Positions 1-7,883 of a DNA stretch of 64,000 bases are shown here, piece after piece. The stretch's first letter is position 1, and each line of letters opens with the position of its first letter. The stretch is from Methylobacterium platani. Its GTDB lineage: Bacteria; Pseudomonadota; Alphaproteobacteria; Rhizobiales; Beijerinckiaceae. The notes under the pieces are model-generated. The model saw only the letters and a list, made by a program, of their open reading frames with translations. It was not told where the DNA came from and did no database searches. The DNA lies in NCBI RefSeq assembly GCF_001653715.1, contig NZ_LWHQ01000038.1, positions 124,001-188,000 of the forward strand, read 5' to 3'. A program made the translations under genes and the position numbers.

Positions 1-1097
1 AGCACCAGGGCGTCCGGGTCGATGCCGTCCTCGCCGCACTCGTCGTACTCGGCGCCGGTCTGAAGCTCGATGGCAGTCCCGGCCGCGGCGGCGGGCGGCA
101 GGGATGCGACCGGCTCGCCGGCGGCGTCGAGCAGGCGCCAGCCGTTCCGCTTCGCGGTCGCCATTGCCGCGCGGATGCCGAAGGCACGATCCCCGCGCAG
201 GAGGGCGGCCCTGACCTTGGGCAGGAGGTACGCCTCGCCCGGGCTCCCGGCGGGCAACAGGGTCGCGTCCTCCGGGTCGATCTCGGGATAGGTCACGGTG
301 AGCCGGCGGAACGATTGAACGTCGAGCCCGGTCTCCGCCGCGGCCGCCTGCAGCGCCTCCAGCGTGAGCGAGACCTTCGCGGTCACGATCCCGAGGCGGC
401 GCCCTATGACCTCGAACCGGATGTCCGGGGTCGAACCAGCAACGGCGCCGCCGTCGACCCGCCGGCTGGTCCGGCGGACGTAGCCGGCGTGGGCGAGGTC
501 CCCGAGGAACGCTTCGGGCTCCATGCCCTCACGGGCGAGGTGCTCGGACACCTGCTCGTCGGTCATGGCGCGCAGCCGGGCCCGGCGGGCCATCTCCCGC
601 TCGGCCGCGCGGTCGGCCGCTTCTGCCTTCTCGGCCTTGTACCGACGGACCCAATCCTCGTGGGCCGCGATCTGCTGGGGCGTCATGCCGACGTAGAGGC
701 GCGCGAGCTCGGCGACCTTCTCGTCGGACGCGTCGCAGGGCTTGGCTTCGCTGAACTCGGCCGAGATGTCGAAGCCGCCGTAGTACCCGTTGTGCTCGTT
801 GTGGCTGGCGACGGTGAAGGTCCCGAGCGACGTGGACACGACGAGGAACTGGACCTCGTGACACCCGTCGTCGCCGTCGCCGGTCTCGGCGTCGCGAACC
901 TCCAGGCCCCTGAACGAGGCGCCGCCGAAGTGCTGCAGGGTATCGTCGCAGGACAGGTACCGCCGCTCGCAGAACAGATCCGCCGCGTCCCAGACCTTGA
1001 GGCTTGAGCCGTCGGTGAACTCGAACCGCAGTACGTCGTCCTCGACCGCTACGGACGAGATGACCCTGCCGGATGCCCGGTGGACGTCGTCGCTCAT
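1..1097 (-). CDS. Hypothetical protein with an N-terminal DUF7448-like domain, partial at window edge
   Basis: The reading frame is open from an ATG at 1097 down to base 1 with no stop, so at least 365 residues are encoded and the C-terminus lies outside the window. Residues 20-110 are acidic and aromatic, with a CERRYL motif (43-48) and a striking SHNEHNGYYGG motif (98-108); this pattern recalls a small phage/plasmid domain family (DUF7448), which I name from memory and with reserve. Residues 135-180 look like an alpha-helical, charged linker. A purine-rich AAGGGGA lies just upstream of the ATG. It is transcribed leftwards from a region carrying two palindromic sites, divergent from the 1448 gene. 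Function is unknown; third codon positions are strongly G/C, which supports coding. Confidence 0.75.
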   Translation of the reverse strand, partial: MSDDVHRASGRVISSVAVEDDVLRFEFTDGSSLKVWDAADLFCERRYLSCDDTLQHFGGASFRGLEVRDAETGDGDDGCHEVQFLVVSTSLGTFTVASHNEHNGYYGGFDISAEFSEAKPCDASDEKVAELARLYVGMTPQQIAAHEDWVRRYKAEKAEAADRAAEREMARRARLRAMTDEQVSEHLAREGMEPEAFLGDLAHAGYVRRTSRRVDGGAVAGSTPDIRFEVIGRRLGIVTAKVSLTLEALQAAAAETGLDVQSFRRLTVTYPEIDPEDATLLPAGSPGEAYLLPKVRAALLRGDRAFGIRAAMATAKRNGWRLLDAAGEPVASLPPAAAAGTAIELQTGAEYDECGEDGIDPDALV

Positions 1098-1194
1098 GCT
1101 GATCCCCTTCCCGCTAGGGAGGGTACGGGGATCCCCGGATTCGCATAGGGGACGCGCCACAGGCGTTAACGGGATCGCAGAAAGCGCTCTCAGA

Positions 1195-1266
1195 GTGTCT
1201 TCTATAGACGACACGAAATCCGAGCCCCCTCGGGACCCGAAAACGAGTGTCTTCTACAGACGACAT
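1195..1266. promoter_or_regulatory. Pair of 20-bp near-palindromic operator-like sites
   Basis: Two copies of an imperfect palindrome occur at 1195-1214 (GTGTCTTCTATAGACGACAC) and 1247-1266 (GTGTCTTCTACAGACGACAT). Their centres are 52 bp apart, close to five helical turns, so two dimers would sit on the same face of the helix. They lie between divergent genes (starts at 1097 and about 1448). Short CGTTAAC(G) boxes also recur at 1164, 1292 and 1408. A repressor or partition-type binding site is the simplest reading; the binding protein is not identified. Confidence 0.55.
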
Positions 1267-1447
1267 TTTCGGTCGTCGCGGGCCGGCCATTCGTTAACGC
1301 GGGCTCGCCGCGATGCCTGTCGTCAACTCGTAAATGAGCTACTCCGGGCCGCATGGCCCCGTCTGCAGCAGATCCGAGTTAATTGCCGCCCGCATTCGAC
1401 CGGTCCCGTTAACCACGCCGACCCCGGCCCGTGCTATCCCGGCGGCC

Positions 1448-1981
1448 ATGGAGATCGTGCTCGAATACCTGTCGCCGGAGAACTGGCCGCGCCCCAAGGG
1501 CTGGACAGTCGTCGGGCGCGTCGGAACCCTGGCCCTCGCGTTCGACCCTGCGCGGCAGCCCTTCCTGATCGGGGACGGCGAGCCGCATCCGCTCGACCCG
1601 GTCGAAGTCAACGCTGCCCTGGCGCCCGCCGTCGACGCCGCGGCGGATCGGCTCTGGCCGGGGGGATGGATGCCCTCGTTCGCGGAGGCGTTCGCCGTCG
1701 ACAAGCGCAGCCTGTCAGCGTCGCGCCTCGCCCGGCAGGGCCTGCCGCCCGCCGTCTTATTCGCGCTGGCGCACACGTCCTACAGCCACGCGCCCACGGC
1801 CCTGGGCGCCCTCCTGCTCGCCCTGGCGCGCTACACGGACCAAGTCTCCGCCGGCTCGCACTTCGACGAGCAGATTGAGGAGACGATGCACGAGGCAAGG
1901 AACGCGTCTGAGATCCTTCGATACGCGCGGCGTGGAAAACCTGTCTTCCCCGAGCGTCAGAAAGGACTCGTAAAGGAATAG
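1448..1981 (+). CDS. Hypothetical protein (177 aa)
   Basis: I do not recognise this protein. It begins LEYLSPENW in a tidy globular-looking sequence with no signal peptide or membrane segment, and ends with a basic helix. The frame extends upstream to an ATG at 1334, but the intervening codons look like intergenic DNA with GTTAAC repeats, so the ATG at 1448 is preferred; no strong ribosome binding site is visible for either. It is the first gene rightwards of the paired palindromes and is followed 65 bases later by the AAA+ ATPase gene, so the two may be co-transcribed. Confidence 0.6.
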   Translation: MEIVLEYLSPENWPRPKGWTVVGRVGTLALAFDPARQPFLIGDGEPHPLDPVEVNAALAPAVDAAADRLWPGGWMPSFAEAFAVDKRSLSASRLARQGLPPAVLFALAHTSYSHAPTALGALLLALARYTDQVSAGSHFDEQIEETMHEARNASEILRYARRGKPVFPERQKGLVKE

Positions 1982-2046
1982 GGGCTACGACCTGTCCCAA
2001 GCGCTGGCGGGATGTCCGTTGGCGCGTCAAGACGGAGTAGACCGTG

Positions 2047-3684
2047 ATGACCGAAGCCCTCGACAGGGCGGAGGCCTTGAGCGCGCTTGCGATCTTTCGC
2101 GGCACATGCTCGGCTGCCGACCGCACCCACTCCCACGCCTACATCGCGGTCATCCGCTACGTCGCGCAGCGCTGGGCAACCCCGCCGCTGCCCAGCGTTC
2201 CGTCGGCGGAGACGCACTGGAACGCCGACCTCGCGAGCATCGCCGCAGAGGCCTGGGCGCTGTGCCAGGACCTGAAGTCGGCCGCCCGGCGCCGCGACGC
2301 CGCCGCGTTCAAGGTCGCCCACGCCAAGCTCGATGACCTGCGCGCTCGCTGCGTCGAGCGCGTCGAGGAGATCGAGGGCGGCCCGTTCCTCATGGACCTC
2401 GACGACCACGTGGCGACCGCAGGCCAGGAAGCCCTGGTGGTCGACTACGTCCGGCTCGCGCAGGTCATCGACGTCTGCCTCGCCGAGGCCGGCGACCGCG
2501 AGGCCATGAAGCGCTCGGCGGAGGCCGCCGAGCGGTGCGCCGCGCTGCGGGCCGTGGGATTCCTCCGGTTCTCCGTCGGCGCCCGGGCGCTGCTGGCACG
2601 CTGGGAGGAGATGGGCACGTGTCCCCCGGGCTCGCCCCCGCTGTGCATCATGCAGCGGGCGCTGGACCTCGGCGGCGAGATCCTCGGCGACCGGAAGGTG
2701 GCGGCGCAACGCCCCCGCCCGACGCACGCCGAGATGATCGACGACGACCGCCCGGGCCCCGTCTCCTACGACGACCCGGCCCCCGAGCCGGAGCCCGAGC
2801 CGCAGGCCCCCGGCATCGTCCTGATCCCCCGCATCGGCGGCGGCGCGAAGGGCACGTCGAACCGCGAGGTCCAGAACGAGTACCGGGACGTCGTCGGCAA
2901 GGTCTTCCCGCTCTACCCGTTCCCTCAGGACCGGCGCGCCCTCGTCGAGGAAGCGGCCGCGGCGGCGCCGCATGCCCGGCGCTTCTTCCAGGACCTCGTC
3001 GCCCTGCAGGACGGCCGGGAGCATTGGGCGACCCCGCCGGTCCTCGTCATCGGCGATCCCGGGGGCGGCAAGTCGACGGCGCTCGACGCCTTGTACCGGG
3101 GCTGCCGCCTGCACGTCGAACGCTACGCGTGCGACGGTAGCTCGGACGCGTCGGCGGCGGGTACCCCCAGGAGGTACTCCTCAGGTGAAGTCGCGCTGCC
3201 GCTGCGCGCCTGCCTGACCTCGGGACACGCGAACCCGGTGGTGGTCTGGGAGGAGGTAAACCGCGCCGGGGGGCACACCCGCGGCTTCGGGGGTTCGCTT
3301 AGGGACGCGTTAACCAGCCTGCTCGAACCGGCCAACTCCTGCCGGTACCGGGACCCGTACCTGGAGGCTGACGTGGACATCAGCCACGTCATCCACGCAG
3401 CGACGGCGAACTCGACGGACGGGATCGCGCCCCAGGTTTTGGACCGGCTTCGCGTGCTGAGGTTCCCGCTCCCCGGGCCCGAGCACATGCCGGTCCTGGC
3501 CCGGCGCATGGCGCTCGACATCGTCCGTCGCCAGGGCCTGCCTGAGGACCACGGTGAGCTCGACAGGAGCGACCTTCGCTCCCTGGCCGAGCATTGGCCC
3601 GGGGGCAGCCTGCGCGCCCTGAGGCGCCTTGTCGAGGTCGCGGTCCGGATTCGCCTGACCGCGCCCTACGAGACGCGCCACTAG
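2047..3684 (+). CDS. AAA+ ATPase, Lon/MoxR-like ATPase module without a protease domain
   Basis: The protein is about 545 residues. A helical N-terminal half is followed by a proline/glutamate-rich linker (around 240-265) and a C-terminal AAA+ module. Walker A is GDPGGGKS (336-343). The Walker B-like segment is VVVWEEVN (399-406), and a sensor region carries ATANSTDGI. The C-terminal lid ends in an arginine-rich helix. The LPGPEHMPVLARRM segment resembles the ATPase domain of Lon, but no serine-lysine protease domain follows. A GTG at 2044 is an equally possible start; GGAG at 2034-2037 serves either. It heads a run of small genes (3702, 3928). Its substrate is unknown; a remodelling role for element-encoded partners is inference. 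Confidence 0.75.
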   Translation: MTEALDRAEALSALAIFRGTCSAADRTHSHAYIAVIRYVAQRWATPPLPSVPSAETHWNADLASIAAEAWALCQDLKSAARRRDAAAFKVAHAKLDDLRARCVERVEEIEGGPFLMDLDDHVATAGQEALVVDYVRLAQVIDVCLAEAGDREAMKRSAEAAERCAALRAVGFLRFSVGARALLARWEEMGTCPPGSPPLCIMQRALDLGGEILGDRKVAAQRPRPTHAEMIDDDRPGPVSYDDPAPEPEPEPQAPGIVLIPRIGGGAKGTSNREVQNEYRDVVGKVFPLYPFPQDRRALVEEAAAAAPHARRFFQDLVALQDGREHWATPPVLVIGDPGGGKSTALDALYRGCRLHVERYACDGSSDASAAGTPRRYSSGEVALPLRACLTSGHANPVVVWEEVNRAGGHTRGFGGSLRDALTSLLEPANSCRYRDPYLEADVDISHVIHAATANSTDGIAPQVLDRLRVLRFPLPGPEHMPVLARRMALDIVRRQGLPEDHGELDRSDLRSLAEHWPGGSLRALRRLVEVAVRIRLTAPYETRH

Positions 3685-3701
3685 CCCTTCCGGAGACCGC
3701 C

Positions 3702-3947
3702 ATGACGACGACACCCGGCCTGGACGCCGTCCAGGAACGCCTCCGCGCGGCCGCTCGCGACCGCAAGGCCTCCATCCTCGTGATCTCCGCCACCGGCATC
3801 GAGATCCAGCGCATGCAGGCCGACGTCCGCGCCAGCCGGGCCCGCGAGGACGACGTCATCCGCGACGCCGGCGTCCTGCTCGGCGCCGCCCTGTCCACCC
3901 CCTACCGCCCTCACCAGGAGAACCGCGATGTCCGCACCAGCCTCTAA
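3702..3947 (+). CDS. Small hypothetical protein (81 aa)
   Basis: This 81-residue, mostly helical, charged protein starts at an ATG preceded by CGGAG and lies 17 bases after the AAA+ ATPase stop. Its 3' end overlaps the next gene by 20 bases in a different frame, which implies co-translation. No motif, signal peptide or membrane segment is visible. I do not recognise a family. Its placement points to a role with the ATPase upstream or simply to membership of the same accessory operon. Confidence 0.6.
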   Translation: MTTTPGLDAVQERLRAAARDRKASILVISATGIEIQRMQADVRASRAREDDVIRDAGVLLGAALSTPYRPHQENRDVRTSL

Positions 3948-4359
3948 GCCCGCCAGGCCCGCCAAGCAGCCCATCAGCGACAGCTGGATGCTCCTCTCCG
4001 CGTCCATGCGCGCGATTGACCGGATCGGCTGCGGCAAGCGCGCAGGCAAGCACCCGCGCAAGGCGGCCAACGCCGCCATCAACCGCATCTACGACATCCC
4101 CCGCGAGGTCTGCGAAGGCGTGCTCACTCCGGGCGACGCGGCGCTCGAAATGCTCCGCATCGAGATCACACTCAAGCGTCGCGCCCCCCAGCCGGCGACG
4201 GCCCCCGCCGCCGAGACGTCGTCGGACGCCGTTCGGGAGCCTCACGAGCCCATCGTCCACTACGACCCCGATCCGCCGGTGATCGTGCCCATGGACTTCC
4301 ACGACTCGCCCGAGGATCGGGCCGCCGTCAGGAAGGCCAGGGAGGCCCGCGATGCCTGA
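3928..4359 (+). CDS. Hypothetical protein (143 aa)
   Basis: The ATG at 3928 follows an AGGAG sequence within the end of the previous gene. The N-terminal half (about residues 15-85) is helical and basic, with a single paired GCGKRAGKHPRKAANAAIN stretch; the C-terminal half is proline- and acid-rich and probably disordered. No enzyme motif is present. It is the last gene of the 2047-4359 run and is followed by a strong hairpin at 4388-4409. Confidence 0.65.
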   Translation: MSAPASKPARPAKQPISDSWMLLSASMRAIDRIGCGKRAGKHPRKAANAAINRIYDIPREVCEGVLTPGDAALEMLRIEITLKRRAPQPATAPAAETSSDAVREPHEPIVHYDPDPPVIVPMDFHDSPEDRAAVRKAREARDA

Positions 4360-4387
4360 TGCCGCCCCCGCGCGAATAGCGCGCCTA

Positions 4388-4409
4388 CCCCGGCCATCCC
4401 TGGCCGGGG
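4388..4409 (+). terminator. Perfect 9-bp GC hairpin, terminator-like
   Basis: CCCCGGCCA at 4388-4396 pairs perfectly with TGGCCGGGG at 4401-4409 across a 4-base loop. No T-run follows, so it may be a Rho-dependent end, a pause site or an mRNA stabiliser between two small operons. Confidence 0.4.
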
Positions 4410-4440
4410 CTCCCGTCCCCCTTCGTCCGGAGCGCCCGCC

Positions 4441-4815
4441 ATGACCGAGAAGCCATCCCCCGTGCACGTGCACTTCCATCGCCGTCTGAAGATGTGGTCG
4501 ATCCTCCGCAAGCGTCGCCTCATCGGACACGCGCCATCCCTGGTCCTCGCCGGGTGCGTCATGCGCACGAGCGAGGCGGCCAGGGTCCGGTGCCAGCTCG
4601 CCAATCGCCGCGAAGTGCACGCCCTCATCGAGGGCACCCTGACCGACGGCGCCCGGCCCGCCGACGCGGTGCGGATCGGCTACCGGCCGGCCGAGCCGGG
4701 CTTCCGCCGCCGCGACACGGGCGCCGTCGTCACCGCCGCCAGCCGCGTCTGGTTCGAGCCCGACGGCACCGCCTGGGCGGCCAACCCCACCCCCTCTATG
4801 GAGACCATGTCATGA
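4441..4815 (+). CDS. Hypothetical protein (124 aa)
   Basis: The gene starts at an ATG preceded by CCGGAG and opens a second four-gene run. The protein is basic, with an N-terminal HVHFHRRLKMW segment and no signal peptide or recognised domain. Its stop codon overlaps the next start as ATGA (4812-4815), so translation of the two is coupled. I do not recognise a family. Confidence 0.6.
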   Translation: MTEKPSPVHVHFHRRLKMWSILRKRRLIGHAPSLVLAGCVMRTSEAARVRCQLANRREVHALIEGTLTDGARPADAVRIGYRPAEPGFRRRDTGAVVTAASRVWFEPDGTAWAANPTPSMETMS

Positions 4816-5060
4816 TCGACCCCACCCTCACCGCGGTCGCCGACCGCCTCCAGGCCGCATGGGAGAGCGGCGAGATCTGCTCGCTCGTCGGCCGTGGCGC
4901 CCGGGCGCGCGTCCTGCGGGCGGCCCGCCTCGTCGAGGCCGGGCTGCTACCGCTGGACGAGGCCCATCGCGTCGCGGCGCGGGCTTGGTCCCTCGCCGCG
5001 GGCGTCGAGCCGCTCCCGGCGCCGCCCCTCGGCGACGACGCTTCGGAGGCGCTGTCGTGA
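4812..5060 (+). CDS. Small hypothetical protein (82 aa)
   Basis: This 82-residue alpha-helical protein overlaps the previous stop as ATGA and its own stop overlaps the following GTG start, so it sits in the middle of a translationally coupled set. The sequence is rich in Ala, Arg and Glu and resembles a compact helical bundle. No conserved motif is visible and no family is recognised. Confidence 0.6.
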   Translation: MIDPTLTAVADRLQAAWESGEICSLVGRGARARVLRAARLVEAGLLPLDEAHRVAARAWSLAAGVEPLPAPPLGDDASEALS

Positions 5061-5377
5061 TCGGCATCCGCATCCTCGCCGCCGTCCTGGCCGCCGTCGC
5101 CACCGTCCCTGCTCGGGGAGCAGAGGCCCCGTTCCCCTCGTGCGGGGACATCTGGCGCTACGGCCTGCAGGCCCCCGGAGGCCGCGGCGTCACGCGCCAC
5201 GTCGGCCAGGGCACAAGCGGCCGCGGTCGCGGCTCCGGCCTCGGCGGCACTTACCTCGTCGAGGGCGTAAGGCAGAACTTCATCATCACGCTCAAGGGTG
5301 CCGAACTCGACCTGCCCGGGCAGTTCACCGACGCGCGGTGCGCGAGCGGGATCGGCCAGCTTTCGACGGGCGACTAA
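5057..5377 (+). CDS. Small exported protein (106 aa), paralogous signal peptide with next gene
   Basis: The GTG start at 5057 overlaps the previous TGA. Residues 1-22 form a classical Sec signal peptide (basic start, RILAAVLAAVATVP, cleavage near AEA). The mature part is glycine-rich with two cysteines (in PSCGD and ARCAS) that could form a disulfide. It ends GQLSTGD, very close to the DVSSGD end of the following gene. The product is expected in the periplasm or outside the cell. Function is unknown. Confidence 0.6.
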   Translation: MIGIRILAAVLAAVATVPARGAEAPFPSCGDIWRYGLQAPGGRGVTRHVGQGTSGRGRGSGLGGTYLVEGVRQNFIITLKGAELDLPGQFTDARCASGIGQLSTGD

Positions 5378-5401
5378 GGCCCCTTCCGCGGAGACCACGC
5401 C

Positions 5402-5860
5402 ATGATCGCCACCCGCATCCTCGCCGCCGTCCTGGCCGTCCTCGCCACCGTCCCGGCCGAGGCGGCCCGCCAGGCCAAGCCCGCGCCGGAGCCGCCGCCG
5501 TTCCCCCAGCACGACGACCGGTTCGTCATGGCAGTGCGCGGGCCCGTCGTCGGCGGCCGCGCGGGGTTCGCGCGCGTCTACGCCTCGCCCGCCGGCCGGG
5601 ACGGCTGGACGACGACGGTGACCTGCGGGACCGTCGACGTCCGGACTGGGCGCGAGCGGATCGAGCTCCAAGCCCCCGGGAACGCCTACCGGGACCGGAC
5701 CTCGTTCACCGGCACATGGACGCCCCTGGGCGGCGGCGGCCGCTACGGCGAGAACCAGATGCGGACATGGAGCGTGACCCGCCAGGACGGCCTCGACGTG
5801 ACGGTCGCCATGAGCGGGCCGTGCCCCTCCGGCGCCGGCGACGTCTCGTCGGGCGACTGA
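5402..5860 (+). CDS. Small exported protein (152 aa), sister of preceding gene
   Basis: The ATG at 5402 lies 24 bases after the previous stop with GGAG upstream. Its signal peptide (RILAAVLAVLATVPAEA) is almost identical to that of the previous gene, and the C-terminus (SSGD) also matches, but the middle differs. The mature region has a beta-rich, tryptophan-containing pattern with two cysteines (TCGT and GPCPS). The pair looks like a duplicated secretion frame with exchanged cargo. No enzymatic motif is seen. Confidence 0.65.
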   Translation: MIATRILAAVLAVLATVPAEAARQAKPAPEPPPFPQHDDRFVMAVRGPVVGGRAGFARVYASPAGRDGWTTTVTCGTVDVRTGRERIELQAPGNAYRDRTSFTGTWTPLGGGGRYGENQMRTWSVTRQDGLDVTVAMSGPCPSGAGDVSSGD

Positions 5861-5934
5861 GGCCCTCGTGCGCTGGCGCTATGCCCGGGATCCGCGACCA
5901 TGCCGACGAGGGGGAGTTCCTGGTGGATGGATCG

Positions 5935-6146
5935 GACGTGCATGGCAAGATTGGTCTCAGGACGAGCTAGCGAAACGTTCAAACGTCTCGCTTTCAACCA
6001 TGCGCGATTTCGAGAAAGGACGGCGTGTCCTTATCGCCAACAACCTGCGTGCCATGCGAGCCGCGCTTAAGGCGGCCGGGGTCGAACTCACGCACGACCC
6101 CGATAGTTTGCATGGCAAGGCTGAGAAGGCGTCTGCGCCCGCGTGA
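5935..6146 (+). pseudogene. 5'-truncated XRE/HTH regulator remnant
   Basis: The frame carries a good Xre/Cro helix-turn-helix core (WSQDELAKRSNVSLSTMRDF, then EKGRR and a C-terminal helix ending in VELT), but the usual start (a Met-containing helix before RAxxxWSQ) is missing. The frame can be opened from a GTG at 5868, yet the residues before about 5935 are arginine/proline junk. The 11-mer TGCATGGCAAG occurs at 5939-5949 and again at 6109-6119, bracketing the fragment. I read it as a regulator that lost its 5' end by recombination; translation from 5868 is less likely. Confidence 0.5.
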
Positions 6147-6154
6147 TGCAAGCT

Positions 6155-7756
6155 CTAAAGAGGCTTGAAGATACTCTGCGCAGTATCTGAGTGTAAGCGA
6201 GCATAAAATTCTAGCGCATATCTATCTGTCATTCCTGCAATAAAATCGCATATAGCTCTCATCTTTGCTGTGCTATTCGGCCTAGCCTTCAAATATTGCT
6301 GCCTTAGGTCCTCAGGCATCAACAAAAATCCTTTGTCGCTGGACAGGGCATCAAAGATACCCTTAACTACTTCGTAGCCTCTAAATTCAGCAACCTTAAC
6401 CCTCGCAGAATAAATGGTTGCTTCATACGTATAATTTTTTAGAACTTCCACTTTTTTGCGAGCCTCTGGCTTAAGTCTCAATTTTGTTAAACCAATAATA
6501 TCTTCGTTTGCGACTTCTATTTCAATATCTCTAATTGCCTCATTGACTAGCTGACTAGTAAACTCGGTTCTATAATGACTTGAATTGGTTATATTATTGA
6601 ATATTTCATATATTTTGCTGAATTCATTGATCGGCGGTAATCTGTTATTGCGATCAATAGTCGCGTCAGCGCTCTCGAATATAGCATGAAAAGTATCTAT
6701 CACTTCCTTCCGAGTAAAATCTTGCTTCAATGCCTTGGCAATTTTTTTTGCGACCCTGTCTAGTAGATCCTTACTTGACGCCAGAATGTCTCCTGGAGTT
6801 ATGAAGCCAGCCTTGAAACAATCCTCAAGGTCATAGGTTGAATATGCAATATCGTCAGCAATATCCATAATCGAACATTCAATTGTTTTAAATTTATAAG
6901 CCTCATTGTCAGGGTGTCTGTCGCGCCACTTCGGATCCACTGATGTTTTAGCAAGTTCAACGATATTTGACTCAGTTGCGTAGTATCCTTTTACAAGATC
7001 TGCGTCGGCAGATCGTTCGTAATCTATTTTTCTATCGTATTTTATAACTGACGCGATAGTGCGAAGTGTTAAGTTTAGACCAACTCGTTCGTCTTCCACA
7101 TTAGAAAGCGCATCATAATCATCGTTGGACAGCTTCTTTTCGACGCGAGATATAATACGGACAGTTTGAGCATTGCCTTCAAACCCGCCAACCTTCTTCA
7201 TGCAATCATCAAGCGGCCGCTCTCCATTGTGCCCGAACGGCGGGTGGCCTAAATCGTGGAGTAGAGCCGCAACAGAACAGAGACGAGTATCAATTTTAGC
7301 CTTCTCAAAAAGCTTTTCAGTATAATTTAGTTGAAGGGCGATTCCCTCAGCAATTTGCGCAACTTCCAGTGAATGCGTGAGTCTATTTCTAAAAAAATCA
7401 GACTCATGGCCTGGGAAAACTTGAGTTTTTCCTTGTAGCCTTCGAAAGCTTGCGCTGTGAATTACGCGAGCATAATCGCGCATGACCGGAGGACGCCATG
7501 GCGTCTCCGGCTCAAAGGCTTTCCTCTGCCAAGCCGCCGCGCTGTAAAGCGCTGTGACCTCTACCCTCTCCTGGGCTTCTCGCTCACAGGGAGGGATACT
7601 TGCTCTCGGGTCTCGCTCCTCGGCTGCCTCTGGCGATCCGCCTCGCGCTTCTTCGAAACCTCCCTCAGGGTGGTCAGCTTCCGGTCCGCTTCTCTCGCCG
7701 CTTCCACGAAGGCCCTGTAGACCGTCATCGGTGGACTCCTCTTGCTCTCCCGCCAC
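6155..7756 (-). CDS. dgt: dGTP triphosphohydrolase-like HD protein, probable anti-phage dNTPase
   Basis: The HD-domain dNTP triphosphohydrolase is clear. It carries RDYARVIHSASFRRLQGKTQ, RLTHSLEVAQ (metal His 128 counted from 7756), LLHDLGHPPFGH (His167-Asp168) and DIADDIAYS (distal Asp). The family hydrolyses dGTP to deoxyguanosine and triphosphate; in bacteria such enzymes can starve phages of dNTPs. The gene is AT-rich unlike its surroundings (22 G/C in the 60 bases 6421-6480), a sign of transfer. The true start is uncertain: family homology begins near codon 70 (about 7546). The first roughly 64 codons of this frame have poor G/C at third positions, whereas the overlapping 7561-7728 frame has good codon use. 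No ATG/GTG/TTG lies between 7560 and the ATG at 7483. Confidence 0.88.
   Translation of the reverse strand: MAGEQEESTDDGLQGLRGSGERSGPEADHPEGGFEEARGGSPEAAEERDPRASIPPCEREAQERVEVTALYSAAAWQRKAFEPETPWRPPVMRDYARVIHSASFRRLQGKTQVFPGHESDFFRNRLTHSLEVAQIAEGIALQLNYTEKLFEKAKIDTRLCSVAALLHDLGHPPFGHNGERPLDDCMKKVGGFEGNAQTVRIISRVEKKLSNDDYDALSNVEDERVGLNLTLRTIASVIKYDRKIDYERSADADLVKGYYATESNIVELAKTSVDPKWRDRHPDNEAYKFKTIECSIMDIADDIAYSTYDLEDCFKAGFITPGDILASSKDLLDRVAKKIAKALKQDFTRKEVIDTFHAIFESADATIDRNNRLPPINEFSKIYEIFNNITNSSHYRTEFTSQLVNEAIRDIEIEVANEDIIGLTKLRLKPEARKKVEVLKNYTYEATIYSARVKVAEFRGYEVVKGIFDALSSDKGFLLMPEDLRQQYLKARPNSTAKMRAICDFIAGMTDRYALEFYARLHSDTAQSIFKPL
7561..7728 (-). CDS. Small charged protein (55 aa), leader or N-terminal part of the dGTPase
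   Basis: The ATG at 7728 has a strong GAGGAG ribosome binding site 7 bases upstream. The 55 codons have mostly G/C third positions, unlike the overlapping dGTPase frame, so this is the better coding frame in the stretch. The protein is a charged helix (AFVEAAREADRKLTTLREV) with a basic tail. It stops at TAG (7563-7561) right after AGGAGAGGG, and the dGTPase homology begins about 15 bases later in the -1 frame without a usual start codon. It may be a coupled leader gene, or the N-terminus of the dGTPase joined by frameshift. Confidence 0.5.
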   Translation of the reverse strand: MTVYRAFVEAAREADRKLTTLREVSKKREADRQRQPRSETREQVSLPVSEKPRRG

Positions 7757-7883
7757 GCTGACCTCTCAAGCTTGACCGAAACCCACCAAGGTGCCGCTAT
7801 CCCCGGCATCCACGGTGCCGACGATAAATCGCCGCGAGGTTGAGTGCATTCACTGTTTTTTAGCCGTTGGTAGGACTGCCAAG

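Noticed and set aside
315-1007. A plus-strand 230-codon frame at the left edge
   Set aside because: The opposite strand has a continuous natural protein (1-1097) with an aromatic motif and good third-position G/C.
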